From contig JBASCW010000042.1 in assembly GCA_049651845.1 (NCBI GenBank), positions 56,539 through 120,538 on the forward strand: DNA of 64,000 bases, read 5' to 3'. The position numbers were made by a program, and so were the translations under genes. The notes under the pieces are model-generated. The model made no database searches, was not told the origin of the DNA, and saw only the letters and a list, made by a program, of their open reading frames with translations. This DNA comes from RBG-16-66-20 sp049651845. GTDB lineage: Bacteria > Pseudomonadota > Gammaproteobacteria > Burkholderiales > SG8-39. Of this stretch, positions 49,168-57,716 are shown piece by piece; the stretch's first letter is position 1; each line of letters opens with the position of its first letter.

Positions 49168-49872
49168 GCGGAAGCGCACGCCGCAGAGCTCTGCGGCGGA
49201 GGGTTTCGCGGCAGACAGCTCCACGCCCGCGAACACGGCTTCCTTTCCAGCGCCTGAAATGAAACGGATTTCACCGGCATCGAGTGAAATCGTCCTCGAT
49301 GTCACGGAGCGTTCAAACAACTTTCCCCAGTGAGATGCGAGTGCATCGGGGTCGGGGCATTCGATTTCGACTGCCCGCAGGCTGAGCGCGAGTTCCTTGC
49401 GCACCGCGCGCTGCCAGTCGGGGCCGGCCGGCGCGTAGGGACCCATCGGATCTTCGCCTCCCGTGGTGCGGTTGAACTCGATCATCGCCGCGCCGGTGTC
49501 CTTGGGATGAAGCTGGATGCCGGTATAGCCCTCGTGCCGGATGACGTTGGCGACGCGGATGCCGAGCGACTCGGCGTGCCGCTCGCGCCGCTCCGGATCG
49601 TCGCAGTCGAGAATCACCATGTAGCCGTGGCGCCCGCCGTGGCGCTCGAGGAAACGGCCCGCCGTGGTCCCGGGGCGCGTGGGCGAGACGATCTCGATGA
49701 AGCTCGAGCCTACGGGAAAGAGGACGTTCCGCAGGCCGTACTTCGCGACGTTCGGATCGCGATAGCACTCGGCGACGCCAAGCGCCTGCTCGATTCGCGC
49801 CGCCTCGCGCTCGAGGTCGGCGGCGACCAGGCAGATCTGCCGCGGACGGAGGAAATGCGGCAGGTAGGGCAT
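49153..49872 (-). CDS. VOC-superfamily (glyoxalase-like) protein
   Basis: The 239-residue protein has two VOC-type beta-alpha-beta-beta-beta modules. The first has ICLVAADLEREAARIEQALG and NVLFPVGSSFIEIVSPT, and the second has VEIECPDPDALASHWGKLF. It resembles the glyoxalase-like domain proteins linked to CoA-ester catabolism. It is the last gene of the minus-strand catabolic operon, 3 bases after the enoyl-CoA hydratase. Substrate unknown. Confidence 0.8.
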   Translation of the reverse strand: MPYLPHFLRPRQICLVAADLEREAARIEQALGVAECYRDPNVAKYGLRNVLFPVGSSFIEIVSPTRPGTTAGRFLERHGGRHGYMVILDCDDPERRERHAESLGIRVANVIRHEGYTGIQLHPKDTGAAMIEFNRTTGGEDPMGPYAPAGPDWQRAVRKELALSLRAVEIECPDPDALASHWGKLFERSVTSRTISLDAGEIRFISGAGKEAVFAGVELSAAKPSAAELCGVRFRLLDA

Positions 49873-49875
49873 CGG

Positions 49876-50709
49876 TCAGGTGCCGGTGAACGCGGGCGCG
49901 CGCTTCTGGACGTAGTGCGCCACGCCCTCCTTGAAGTCTGCGCTCGCGAAGCTCTTCTTCATTTCCTCGTCGGCGAGGGCGAGCGCGTCATTGAACTCCT
50001 GGTGCGCCGCCTTCCAGACCTGCGCCTTCATCACCGCGGTGGAGCGCGGCGAGACGGTCTGCGCCAGGCTGCGCGCATAGGCCATCACCTCCTGCATGAA
50101 GGTGTCCTGCGGGAATACCTTGTTCACCAGGCCGAGGCGCTCGGCCTCGGCGGCGGTCAGCTTGCGCGCCGAGTAGAGCAGGTCGAGCGCGTGCGCCGGG
50201 CCCACGAGGCGCGGCAGCAGCCAGCTGATGCCGTGCTCGGCGATCAGGCCGCGCTGTGAGAAGGAAGTGGTGAGCTTCGCCTCGCTGCCGGCGAAGCGGA
50301 TGTCGGCGTAGAGCGCGAGCACCAGGCCCAGGCCCGCGGCCGGCCCGTTGATCGCCGCGATCACGGGCTTGCGCGCCTGCAGCAGGTAGCCGAAGCGGCC
50401 CGCGTAGTGCGGGCCTACGTCGGGCCCCAGGCCGGAGTAGAAGTTGAAGTCCACCTCGGGCACCTGCGTGACCCGGCCGCCCGCGGGAATGTTCTGCAGC
50501 ACGTTCATGTCGGCCCCCGCGCAGAAGCCGCGCCCGGCGCCCGTGATCACGATCGCGCGCACCGCGCCATCGGCGACCGAGTCGGCGACGGCGCGCTTCA
50601 GGCCAAGGGCCATCGCCGGGGTGTACGCGTTCAGCGCCGCGGGCCGGTTCAGGGAAATGACGGCGACACCGTCCTGGACCTCGCGGAGCACGTCCTCGTA
50701 TGCGCTCAT
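49876..50709 (-). CDS. Enoyl-CoA hydratase/isomerase family protein
   Basis: The 277-residue crotonase-fold enzyme has VAVISLNRPAALNAYT, the oxyanion-hole region GRGFCAGADMNVL and AAINGPAAGLGLVLALYADIR. The acidic catalytic segment SQRGLIAEHGISWLLPRLVG follows, then the C-terminal SFASADFKEGVAHYVQKR. It would hydrate an enoyl-CoA made by the acyl-CoA dehydrogenase encoded two genes upstream. It overlaps the CoA-ligase remnant as ATGA. Confidence 0.88.
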   Translation of the reverse strand: MSAYEDVLREVQDGVAVISLNRPAALNAYTPAMALGLKRAVADSVADGAVRAIVITGAGRGFCAGADMNVLQNIPAGGRVTQVPEVDFNFYSGLGPDVGPHYAGRFGYLLQARKPVIAAINGPAAGLGLVLALYADIRFAGSEAKLTTSFSQRGLIAEHGISWLLPRLVGPAHALDLLYSARKLTAAEAERLGLVNKVFPQDTFMQEVMAYARSLAQTVSPRSTAVMKAQVWKAAHQEFNDALALADEEMKKSFASADFKEGVAHYVQKRAPAFTGT

Positions 50710-51387
50710 ACCGCCTCCTTCAGCATGCGTTTGAGTTCGAACTTCTGCACCTTGCCCATGGCATTCTTGGGCAGGTTGTCGACAAAGACCATACGGCGGG
50801 GATGCTTGAATTTCGCCAGACGGCCTCGAAACAGCGCGAGCACGGCGGCCTCGTCCGGGTTCGAATCCTCTGTTCGGACTATGAAAGCGAGTGCGACTTC
50901 GCCCCATTTCGGGTCGGAGGCGCCGATCACCGCGGCTTCCGAGATCGCTGGACGGCCGGCGAGGACGTTCTCAAGCTCGGCGGGATAGATGTTCTCGCCG
51001 CCCGAGACGATGACGTCCTTGGAGCGGTCGATCACCCAGTAGTAGCCGTCCTCGTCGATGCGCGCGAGGTCGCCGGTCCGGAACCAGCCGTCGGGCGTGA
51101 GCGCTGCCGCCGTGGCCTCTGGGGCATTCCAGTAGCCGCGCATCACGTTGGGTCCGCGCACCCAGATCTCGCCGTCCACGAGCTTGACCTCGCAATGCAA
51201 CGCGGCCTGGCCCGTGCTGCCGAGCTTGCGGACCGCGTCCTCCTTCAGCAGCACGAGCGCGATCGGCGCGGTCTGATCGATCCTGAACCAGAGATCCCTG
51301 TAGGAAACATCGACGCCGTCGAAATGCGGCGCGGTCTTGGCGGGAAAATGCTCCGCCCAGCGCTCGACGATGCGCGACAGATCAATC
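50706..51387 (-). pseudogene. Acyl-CoA synthetase with a large internal deletion
   Basis: The C-terminal 170 residues are a standard acyl-CoA ligase end: GSTGQAALHCEVKLVDGEIWV, GYWNAPEATAAALTPDGWFRTGDLARID, VSGGENIYPAELE and the A10 lysine in NAMGKVQKFELKR. Upstream in the same frame are about 38 residues of a ligase N-terminus (IDLSRIVERWAEHFPAKTAP to SYRDLWFRID). These are joined directly to QTAPIALVLLKED, which is the middle 'TET-A-P' motif region. About 300 residues, with the ATP-binding P-loop and the N-terminal subdomain, are missing. No ATG or TTG starts the N-terminal piece (the first GTG is at 51254). It overlaps the dehydrogenase gene by a few bases. Confidence 0.75.
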
Positions 51388-52620
51388 GTCCGCCTCGCCG
51401 GGCTCGTAGAGCGCCTCCCGGCCGATGCGGTCGAGGCACAGTTCCGCGGTCCAAGGCAGCATCAGCGCGCCGCAGCGGGAATCGCGGTACAGGCGCTCCA
51501 GGGGCAGGCTCTTGAGCATCGACTGCCCGCCGCAGGTGCGGATCGCCAGCGCGCAGAGCGCATTGGCGTTCTCCATGATCGTGTACTGGGTCGCATAGGC
51601 GCGCAGGCGCGCGTCCTTGGGCGGATCCACGCGCGCATCGGCGAGCATGCGCAGGAAGAGGGCGCGCGTCTGCTCGAGCTTTACCCACATCTCGGCGACC
51701 GCAATCTGCTTGGTGGGGTACATGCGCCGCTTCACGGGCGGCATGCCCTCCAGCTCGCCGCGCAGGTACTTCACCGTGAATTCGCAGGCGGCGATGGCGA
51801 TGCCCATGTAGGTGGGGGAGAGCGTCGTGAACACGTGCGGCCAGCGGCTGGCGGCCTGGAAATAGACGCCTCGCGGCATCATCTGCGCGTCGTCCGGCAC
51901 GAACACGTCCTTGAAGACGAGCGTGCGCGAGACGGTGCCGCGCATGCCGAGCGGGTCCCAGTCGCCCGTGATCGTGAAACCGGGCGCGTCGGCGGGCACG
52001 GCGATGTAGAGCGTGTCGCGCATCGTGTGGCCGGGCTTGTCCTCGGTGCACAGCACGCCGTAGTAGTGCGCCGCGCCCGCGAGCGAGGCGAAGATCTTGC
52101 GGCCGTTGACCTTCCAGCCGCCCTCGACCTTGGTGGCGAGCGTGCCGAACGGGGCCTTGCCGGCGGCGGCGGCGCTGCCCTCGGAGAAGGGCTGCGCGTA
52201 GATGGCGCCGTCCTTCAGCACGCGCCGGAAATGCACCGCGCGGCAGCGTTCGTGCTCCGCCTTCTGCTCGGCGCTCATGTCGAGGTCGTCGGCCAGCACG
52301 CCCGGCCAGAGCATCGAGCAGGCGTGCATGTTGAAGGTGAGGGCGGTCGCGCCGCAGTACTTGCCGATGGTGGCCGACACGAGCGCGTAGGTGGCGAGGT
52401 CCGCGCCCTGGCCGCCGAACTTCTCAGGCACGCACAGGCCGAGCAGGCCCGCCGACTTCAGGTCGGCGTAGTTCTCGTGCGGAAAACTGGCGTCGCGATC
52501 GTACTGCGCCGCGCGCTTCGCGAACGCCGGCCCGAGCGATTCGGCCAGAGCGATCAGCCGGCTTTGCTTTTCACTCAGAGAAAAGCCAGAGCCTGCAACG
52601 GAATAGCGTGGATCGGTCAT
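51382..52620 (-). CDS. Acyl-CoA dehydrogenase
   Basis: The 412-residue flavoenzyme has the N-terminal helical domain (FAKRAAQYDRDASFPHENYADLK, GLLGLCVPEKFGGQGADL). The middle beta domain has FSEGSAAAAGKAPFGT and then WKVNGRKIFASLAGAA, DPLGMRGTVSRTLVF. The C-terminal helical domain has RTCGGQSMLKSLPLERLYRDSRCG. It belongs to the large acyl-CoA dehydrogenase group with aromatic or branched substrates; the substrate is not told by sequence. ATG 52620 overlaps the hydrolase stop as ATGA. Confidence 0.88.
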   Translation of the reverse strand: MTDPRYSVAGSGFSLSEKQSRLIALAESLGPAFAKRAAQYDRDASFPHENYADLKSAGLLGLCVPEKFGGQGADLATYALVSATIGKYCGATALTFNMHACSMLWPGVLADDLDMSAEQKAEHERCRAVHFRRVLKDGAIYAQPFSEGSAAAAGKAPFGTLATKVEGGWKVNGRKIFASLAGAAHYYGVLCTEDKPGHTMRDTLYIAVPADAPGFTITGDWDPLGMRGTVSRTLVFKDVFVPDDAQMMPRGVYFQAASRWPHVFTTLSPTYMGIAIAACEFTVKYLRGELEGMPPVKRRMYPTKQIAVAEMWVKLEQTRALFLRMLADARVDPPKDARLRAYATQYTIMENANALCALAIRTCGGQSMLKSLPLERLYRDSRCGALMLPWTAELCLDRIGREALYEPGEADD

Positions 52621-53372
52621 AGCTTGTGGCGCTGCAGGAAGGCGAGCAGCGCGGCGTTGAATTCCTGCGGCTGGTCCATGGGCCCCAGGTGCCCGCAGCC
52701 TTCGAGGCACACGTACTCGGCGCCGGGAATCTTCGAGGCCATCTTCTCCATCACCGAGGCCGGCGCGGTCTTGTCGTCGGAGCCGGACAGCACCAGCGCA
52801 GGCACCTTGACGTTCGCAAGCTCCTTGCGCCGGTCGAACGTGGTGAGCAGCTGCACGGCCTTGCGATAGGTGTCCGGAGGGATCGCGGACATGATCTTCT
52901 GCGCGAGGGCGAGCCCCGTGGGATCCGAGCGCGTCCCCGCCATCGTTGGCATGAGGCGCGCGGCGATGTCGCCCATGGTCTGTCCCTGGTCGAGCGGCCC
53001 GATACGCGCGGCGATGAACTGCTTCGTGAAATCGGAGTTGCCACCCGCGAACGCCGGGCTGGTGAAACACAACGCCATCGCCTTCACGAGCTTCGGGTGG
53101 CGCACGTAGGTCTCCTGCGCGATCAGGCCGCCCATGCTGTGCCCGACCAGCACCACCGGCTCGTCAGACAGCTTCTCGATCAGCAGCGCGAGCGCGGCGC
53201 AGACGCGCTCGAGGTCGTAGGGCTCGACGATCGGGCTCTTGCCGTAGCCCGGCTGGTCCCAAGCGTGGGATGGATAACCCAAAGTGCCGAAGTAGGGTAC
53301 CTGCCGCTCCCAGGCATGGTGGCCGCCGCCCACGCCGTGCAGAAACAGGAGCGATGACTTCGGCGGCGTCAT
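52617..53372 (-). CDS. Alpha/beta hydrolase
   Basis: The 251-residue protein has an alpha/beta-hydrolase fold: FLHGVGGGHHAW (oxyanion loop), AWDQPGYGKS, and the nucleophile elbow VVLVGHSMGGLIAQETY. Asp is in LSGSDDKTAPAS and the catalytic His in EGCGHLGPMDQPQEF. It is a likely esterase, amidase or C-C hydrolase of a ring-cleavage product. It sits between the M29/NicX-like gene and the acyl-CoA dehydrogenase gene, overlapping both as ATGA. Confidence 0.85.
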   Translation of the reverse strand: MTPPKSSLLFLHGVGGGHHAWERQVPYFGTLGYPSHAWDQPGYGKSPIVEPYDLERVCAALALLIEKLSDEPVVLVGHSMGGLIAQETYVRHPKLVKAMALCFTSPAFAGGNSDFTKQFIAARIGPLDQGQTMGDIAARLMPTMAGTRSDPTGLALAQKIMSAIPPDTYRKAVQLLTTFDRRKELANVKVPALVLSGSDDKTAPASVMEKMASKIPGAEYVCLEGCGHLGPMDQPQEFNAALLAFLQRHKL

Positions 53373-54406
53373 GCGGCGAGCTTGCCGTCCTTCACGACCG
53401 TCTTGCCGTCCAGCTCGATCGTGCAGTGGCGCAACGGCAGGTCGAAATGCCCGAGCGTATGGCGGCCGGCCACCTCGTTGGCGCCGGTGGAATAGAGAAA
53501 GTTGCCGGCGAAGGCGCGCTGTTCGGTGCCGTTGACGTCGCGCCGGTCGTATAGCGCGAGCGCGTCCCAGCGCGCGCGCGAGTTCAAGCCCCAGCCGACG
53601 TGCGAAACCGCGTAGGCCTCGCGGTCGCCCCAGGCGGCGAAGTATTCGCGCATCAGCTCCGCGTCCAGCGAATCCCCCTCGATCTTGGTCACGTAGTCGT
53701 CGTCGATCGTGAGATGCACCGCCTTTTCTACGTAGCGCTTGAAGGTGAGGTTGAGATCGCCGGGCGCCATCACCAGGCTACCGTTGACGCTGCCGGCCTT
53801 CGGGAAGCCCAGGCACAGGCCGCCGGGCCAGTGCGACAGCGTCCCCGGCTTCTCGGTGTAGCCCCAGACGCCGCCCACGCGCGCGCCCGCAATCCCTACT
53901 TCCAGGTGGGTGCCGGCCGGAGAGCTGACCCGCATCACCTCCGCTTCCCTGAGGAGGCGCATGGCCGCCCTCACCTGCTGCTCGTCGGCGGGGGAGGGGG
54001 CGAGGCGCTCGAGCACCTCCGGGTGCTCGTTGGAGATGTAGAGCACGCGTGCCCCGCCCTTCAGGACCTGCGGCAGCTCGGCAGCGTGCATCAGGCCCTC
54101 GAGCGTGCAGTCGGCTACGAAGACCGAGGCGGCCAGCGCCGCGATCGCGGGCCCCTGGTCCTTCAGGGCGACCGAGGCGCCCGTGGAGCGGATCGGCACC
54201 GGCGCCGTCTGCCGCGGCGTCGGCACGACCACATGGAACGGGCGCGCGCCCAGGCGCTGCAGCGCGAGCTCGGCGAGATGCACGTTGAGCGCGCGCGACT
54301 GCGTTTCGGAGAGCACCGCGCAAGCGTCGCCAGCGGACACCTTGCAGCGGCCGAAAACCTCCGCGAACAGGTCGATCCATTTGCCTTCGATGTGGTCGGC
54401 GATCAT
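53369..54406 (-). CDS. M29 aminopeptidase / 2,5-dihydroxypyridine dioxygenase (NicX)-like protein
   Basis: The 345-residue protein belongs to the family that includes leucyl aminopeptidase T and the ring-cleaving NicX enzyme of nicotinate catabolism. It has HLEVGIAGARVGGVWGYTEKPG, AVHLTIDDDYVTKIEGDSLDAELMRE, AVSHVGWGLNSRARWD, and the C-terminal VAGRHTLGHFDLPLRHCTI. The pattern His...His-x-Asp matches the iron-ligand set described for NicX. This makes a ring-opening dioxygenase more likely than a peptidase, but the choice is inference. It heads the minus-strand operon. Confidence 0.7.
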   Translation of the reverse strand: MIADHIEGKWIDLFAEVFGRCKVSAGDACAVLSETQSRALNVHLAELALQRLGARPFHVVVPTPRQTAPVPIRSTGASVALKDQGPAIAALAASVFVADCTLEGLMHAAELPQVLKGGARVLYISNEHPEVLERLAPSPADEQQVRAAMRLLREAEVMRVSSPAGTHLEVGIAGARVGGVWGYTEKPGTLSHWPGGLCLGFPKAGSVNGSLVMAPGDLNLTFKRYVEKAVHLTIDDDYVTKIEGDSLDAELMREYFAAWGDREAYAVSHVGWGLNSRARWDALALYDRRDVNGTEQRAFAGNFLYSTGANEVAGRHTLGHFDLPLRHCTIELDGKTVVKDGKLAA

Positions 54407-54448
54407 CGGCGCAGCCTTCAGGGTCTTCTATCGTATTATCAGGGGGCT

Positions 54449-54907
54449 ATGATCGTATTCGACCTACAGTGCGCCGAGGGACACCGGTTCGAAGGCTGGT
54501 TCGCCTCGTCCAAGGACTTCGGCGCCCAGAAAAAGCGCGGGCTGCTGAGTTGCCCCAGCTGCGGCGACTCGGCGATCGAGCGCGCCCTGTCGGCCCCCCG
54601 GCTCAACATGGGCGCCCAGGAGCCGAAAAAGCCCGCCGCCATGCCGGCCGAGAGAACGCCCGACATGGAGGGGAAGGACCCCTTCGCCATCGCCCAAATG
54701 CTGTACTCGCGCATGCTGGACGAGATCCTGACCAAGTCTGAAGACGTCGGCAGCCGCTTTCCTGAGGAGGCCCGGAAGATCTTCTACAAGGAAGCCCCTG
54801 GCCGTGCCATTCGCGGCCAGGCGAGCAAAGGGGAGCACGATGACCTGGTGGATGAGGGGATTCCAGTGGCGCGTTTCGCGATTCCTCCCTCAGATCGGCT
54901 GAATTAG
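54449..54907 (+). CDS. DUF1178 family protein
   Basis: The 152-residue protein begins MIVFDLQCAEGHRFEGWFAS and carries a C-x4-H and C-x2-C pair (CPSCGDS) forming a likely zinc ribbon. The C-terminus KIFYKEAPGRAIRGQAS is typical of DUF1178. The family is widespread in proteobacteria and has no known function. TATTAT (54434-54439) lies just before the start, with AGGGGG between it and the ATG. Confidence 0.9.
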   Translation: MIVFDLQCAEGHRFEGWFASSKDFGAQKKRGLLSCPSCGDSAIERALSAPRLNMGAQEPKKPAAMPAERTPDMEGKDPFAIAQMLYSRMLDEILTKSEDVGSRFPEEARKIFYKEAPGRAIRGQASKGEHDDLVDEGIPVARFAIPPSDRLN

Positions 54908-54996
54908 ATTTCGCACAATGTGTATTATGTAAACTTTTGGCAAGGATAGCATTCCAAGGGAGATCAAAGACCTAGTTTGGGCTCCCCAAGCTCGCC

Positions 54997-55458
54997 ATGC
55001 GCTTCCTCGAGACCCTGCTTCCCCCGCCCGTTGTGGCGCTGGTGTTCGGGGGTGCCATGTGGGTTCTTGCGGACCGGTTCGAGCTGTTCTCGTTCGACTT
55101 TCCCATGCGCCGGCTCGCTGGCGGGTTGATTGCGCTGGCCGGAGGGATCGTAGACGTGATAAGCGTCCTGACGTTCTGGCGCGCCCGGACGACCGTGAAC
55201 CCGCTTCGGCCGGAAAAGGCCTCGGCGATCGTGTCGGCAGGCATCTTCGGCATTACGAGGAACCCGATGTACGTCGGGCTGCTGATCGTCCTGGCCGGCT
55301 GGTTCATCTATCTGGGCGCGGTGTCGGCGATCGCAGGCCCGATTGCCTTTGTGCTCTACATCCAGCGCTTCCAGATCATTCCGGAAGAGCGCGCGCTGGC
55401 CGCCAAGTTCGGAGACGAGTACCGGGCGTACATGGCCAAGGTGCCGCGCTGGCTGTGA
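54997..55458 (+). CDS. Isoprenylcysteine carboxyl methyltransferase-like membrane protein
   Basis: The 153-residue membrane protein has four predicted helices. The family signature is present: GIFGITRNPMYVGLLIVLAGW, then QRFQIIPEERALAAKFGDEYRAYMAKVPRW. These proteins share the ICMT/PEMT fold and probably methylate a small or lipid substrate with SAM. The bacterial substrate is unknown. The preceding 89-base gap (54908-54996) is AT-rich compared with the surroundings and may hold its promoter. Confidence 0.85.
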   Translation: MRFLETLLPPPVVALVFGGAMWVLADRFELFSFDFPMRRLAGGLIALAGGIVDVISVLTFWRARTTVNPLRPEKASAIVSAGIFGITRNPMYVGLLIVLAGWFIYLGAVSAIAGPIAFVLYIQRFQIIPEERALAAKFGDEYRAYMAKVPRWL

Positions 55459-55474
55459 GCCCGGATTTGCAGCG

Positions 55475-56113
55475 CTATTCGACCGCCCCGGCTCGCCGGA
55501 TCAGTTCTTCCAGTTCCTTGTCGTTTCTGCCCTTGGCCAGGGACAGGGATGTTTCGCCCCGGGCGCCCTTGATGTTCACGTCGGCGTCCGCGTAAAGCAG
55601 CTCGCGCGCGGCCTCCATGTGGCCGTTGCGCATCGCCAGCAGCAAGGCGGAATAGCCGTTCGGGGCAAGAGCGTCCTTTTCCGCGCCTTTCTCCAGGAGG
55701 TATTTCACGACCTCCGTGCGGCCTTCGAAGGCGGCGTAATGCAGCGGCGCCCAGCCGGAATGCGACATCGGGGCGCCGCGCTCAATTAGCAGCTTCACGA
55801 TCCCGAGATGTCCCTTGAGGCTCGCCAGCATCAGCGCGCTGTCGCCCGCAGGACTGCGCCGGGCTACGTCGGCCTTGCGTTCAATCAGCAGTTTCGCCAG
55901 CGCCTCGTGGCCCTGAACCGCGGCGATCATGAGGAGCGTGTTGCCTTGCTTGTCGGTGCTGTTCGGGTCGAGGCCCTGGCTCAGAAAGCCCGCAACCGCC
56001 TTGGCGTCGCCTATGTCGGCAGCCTTGAGCAGTTGATCGAGTGCCTGTCCCCAGACCGCTCCCATCATCGAAAACAGCCAGGCAGCGGCAAGCGCAAGAA
56101 TTGAACGGCGCAT
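55475..56113 (-). CDS. Exported ankyrin-repeat protein
   Basis: The 212-residue protein has a signal peptide (about residues 1-22) and five ankyrin repeats, seen in repeats of the type G-N-T-L-L-M-I-A-A-V-Q-G-H and G-W-A-P-L-H-Y-A-A-F-E-G-R. Ankyrin repeats bind partner proteins, and the partner is unknown. It starts 2 bases after holB. In many relatives pilZ and tatD lie between holB and the ankyrin gene; here both are absent. Confidence 0.88.
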   Translation of the reverse strand: MRRSILALAAAWLFSMMGAVWGQALDQLLKAADIGDAKAVAGFLSQGLDPNSTDKQGNTLLMIAAVQGHEALAKLLIERKADVARRSPAGDSALMLASLKGHLGIVKLLIERGAPMSHSGWAPLHYAAFEGRTEVVKYLLEKGAEKDALAPNGYSALLLAMRNGHMEAARELLYADADVNIKGARGETSLSLAKGRNDKELEELIRRAGAVE

Positions 56114-56115
56114 GG

Positions 56116-57087
56116 TCAGCTTTCCGGCATGCCCGCGACCATTTCGGCGGCGAACAGCCTCGGGTTGAGCGGGTGGCGTGCTAGGGCGCGCTGGGGGCCC
56201 ATGGCGCGCGCATAAGCGAGCCAGGCCCGAGCATCGCCGTTCGCCGCGCCGCCGCCGTACTTGCCGCGCCCGGTCAGCAGTGCGAACGCGCGGTCAAGAG
56301 CGAGCTTTTGTAGTACTTCCGCAAGGTGTTCGAGGTCCTCGCGCTGCTTCACGTCGCCGAGCCCATTGCGGTCGCCCGCCGCGAAGCTCCGGAGCACGCG
56401 CTCGATCGCCTCGCCGCGCTCGCCGGTCGCGTACTCGAGCGCGCGCAGGGGCGCGCCGCCGGCAAACGCCAGCCAGCGCTCCGCATTCTTCAAACCCTGC
56501 TTCGCGAGCCAGGCCGCCGCGGCCTTCTGGTCGGGCACCGGAACGGGCACCGGGACGCAGCGGCTGCGGATGGTCGGCAGCAGGCGCGCCGGCCGGTGCG
56601 AGACCAGCAGGAACACGGCGCCCGCGGGCGGCTCCTCGAGGATCTTCAGCAGCGAGTTGGCGGTGGCGGTGTTCATGTCCTCCGCGGGGTGCACGATCGC
56701 CACGCGCCGGCCGCCTCGGTGCGAGACCACGTGCACGAACTCCCCGAGCGCGCGCGCCTGTTCGATGCGGATCTGGGTGGAGGGCTTGCCCTCCTTCGCT
56801 TTCAGCTCTTCGCCCTCCTCCGCGACCTGCGTGTAGCGGCCGAGGCTCTCGGGCTCGAGGTAGCGGATGTCGGGATGGCTGCCGGCCGCAAACCAGTGGC
56901 AGCCTTCGCAGCGGCCGCAGGGCTGGTTGGCGTGCTTCTTTTGCTCGCAGACCAGGAACTGGGCGAAGCGCTCGGCCAGTGCGAGCTTGCCCACCCCGGG
57001 GGCCCCGCGCAGAAGCAGCGCATGGGGCAACCGGTCGAGCAGGGCGGTGAGCCGATTCCAAGCGTCTATTTGCAGATCAGAAATCAT
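56116..57087 (-). CDS. holB: DNA polymerase III subunit delta'
   Basis: The 323-residue clamp-loader subunit has a P-loop-like GAPGVGKLALAERF (degenerate, as usual in delta'), then a zinc module with four cysteines (CEQKK...CGRCEGC, about residues 48-65). The sensor region VHPAEDMNTATANSLLKILEEPP and the SRC motif TIRSRC are present. It sits in the clamp-loader complex and opens the sliding clamp. The order mltG-tmk-holB is the standard one, with 5 bases between tmk and holB. Confidence 0.94.
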   Translation of the reverse strand: MISDLQIDAWNRLTALLDRLPHALLLRGAPGVGKLALAERFAQFLVCEQKKHANQPCGRCEGCHWFAAGSHPDIRYLEPESLGRYTQVAEEGEELKAKEGKPSTQIRIEQARALGEFVHVVSHRGGRRVAIVHPAEDMNTATANSLLKILEEPPAGAVFLLVSHRPARLLPTIRSRCVPVPVPVPDQKAAAAWLAKQGLKNAERWLAFAGGAPLRALEYATGERGEAIERVLRSFAAGDRNGLGDVKQREDLEHLAEVLQKLALDRAFALLTGRGKYGGGAANGDARAWLAYARAMGPQRALARHPLNPRLFAAEMVAGMPES

Positions 57088-57092
57088 TTAAA

Positions 57093-57716
57093 TCATATAG
57101 ATGATATGAACTTCTCAACATCTGCCTTAACTTGCTCCGCGGGCCTCGTGCCGTCGATCAAGCGTACTCGCAGCGGTTCGGACTCGGCCAGTTGCCGATA
57201 GGCGGACCGGACCCGGTCGAAGAATGCCCGGTCCTCGGATTCGAAACGGTCCAGCCGGCGCCCGGAGGCTGCCAGGCGCTTGCTGCTCACCTGGTAGGTC
57301 GCATCGAACACCAAGGTCAAGTCCGGCTTCAGGCGTGGATGCACTTTTCCGGCCAGCTCGTCGATCAGGGTCCGGTCCACGCCCTTCCCCGCGCCCTGGT
57401 AGGCGATGGTGGAATCCGTGAAGCGGTCGCAGACGACCCAGGCACCGCGCGCAAGGGCCGGTTCGATGACCTTGGCCACGTGATCGGCGCGCGCCTCGAA
57501 CATGAGCCGCGTCTCGGCGACCGGGTCCATGGCCTCGGCGAGCACGCGCGAGCGCAGCTTCTCGGCGAGCGGCGTGCCGCCGGGCTCGCGCGAGACCACG
57601 ACCTCGCGGCCGGCCTTGCGCAGGCGCTCGGCGATCCAGGAGACGTGCGTCGATTTGCCGGCGCCGTCGACGCCCTCCAGCGTGATGAACTTGCCCCGCT
57701 GTCTAGCGTGCGCCAT
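57093..57716 (-). CDS. tmk: Thymidylate kinase
   Basis: The 207-residue enzyme phosphorylates dTMP to dTDP. It has the P-loop GVDGAGKST (about residues 15-23), the DRX motif VVCDRFTDSTIAYQGAG and the lid SGRRLDRFESED. It belongs to the E. coli-like class by its lid sequence. It overlaps mltG by 14 bases. Confidence 0.96.
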   Translation of the reverse strand: MAHARQRGKFITLEGVDGAGKSTHVSWIAERLRKAGREVVVSREPGGTPLAEKLRSRVLAEAMDPVAETRLMFEARADHVAKVIEPALARGAWVVCDRFTDSTIAYQGAGKGVDRTLIDELAGKVHPRLKPDLTLVFDATYQVSSKRLAASGRRLDRFESEDRAFFDRVRSAYRQLAESEPLRVRLIDGTRPAEQVKADVEKFISSI

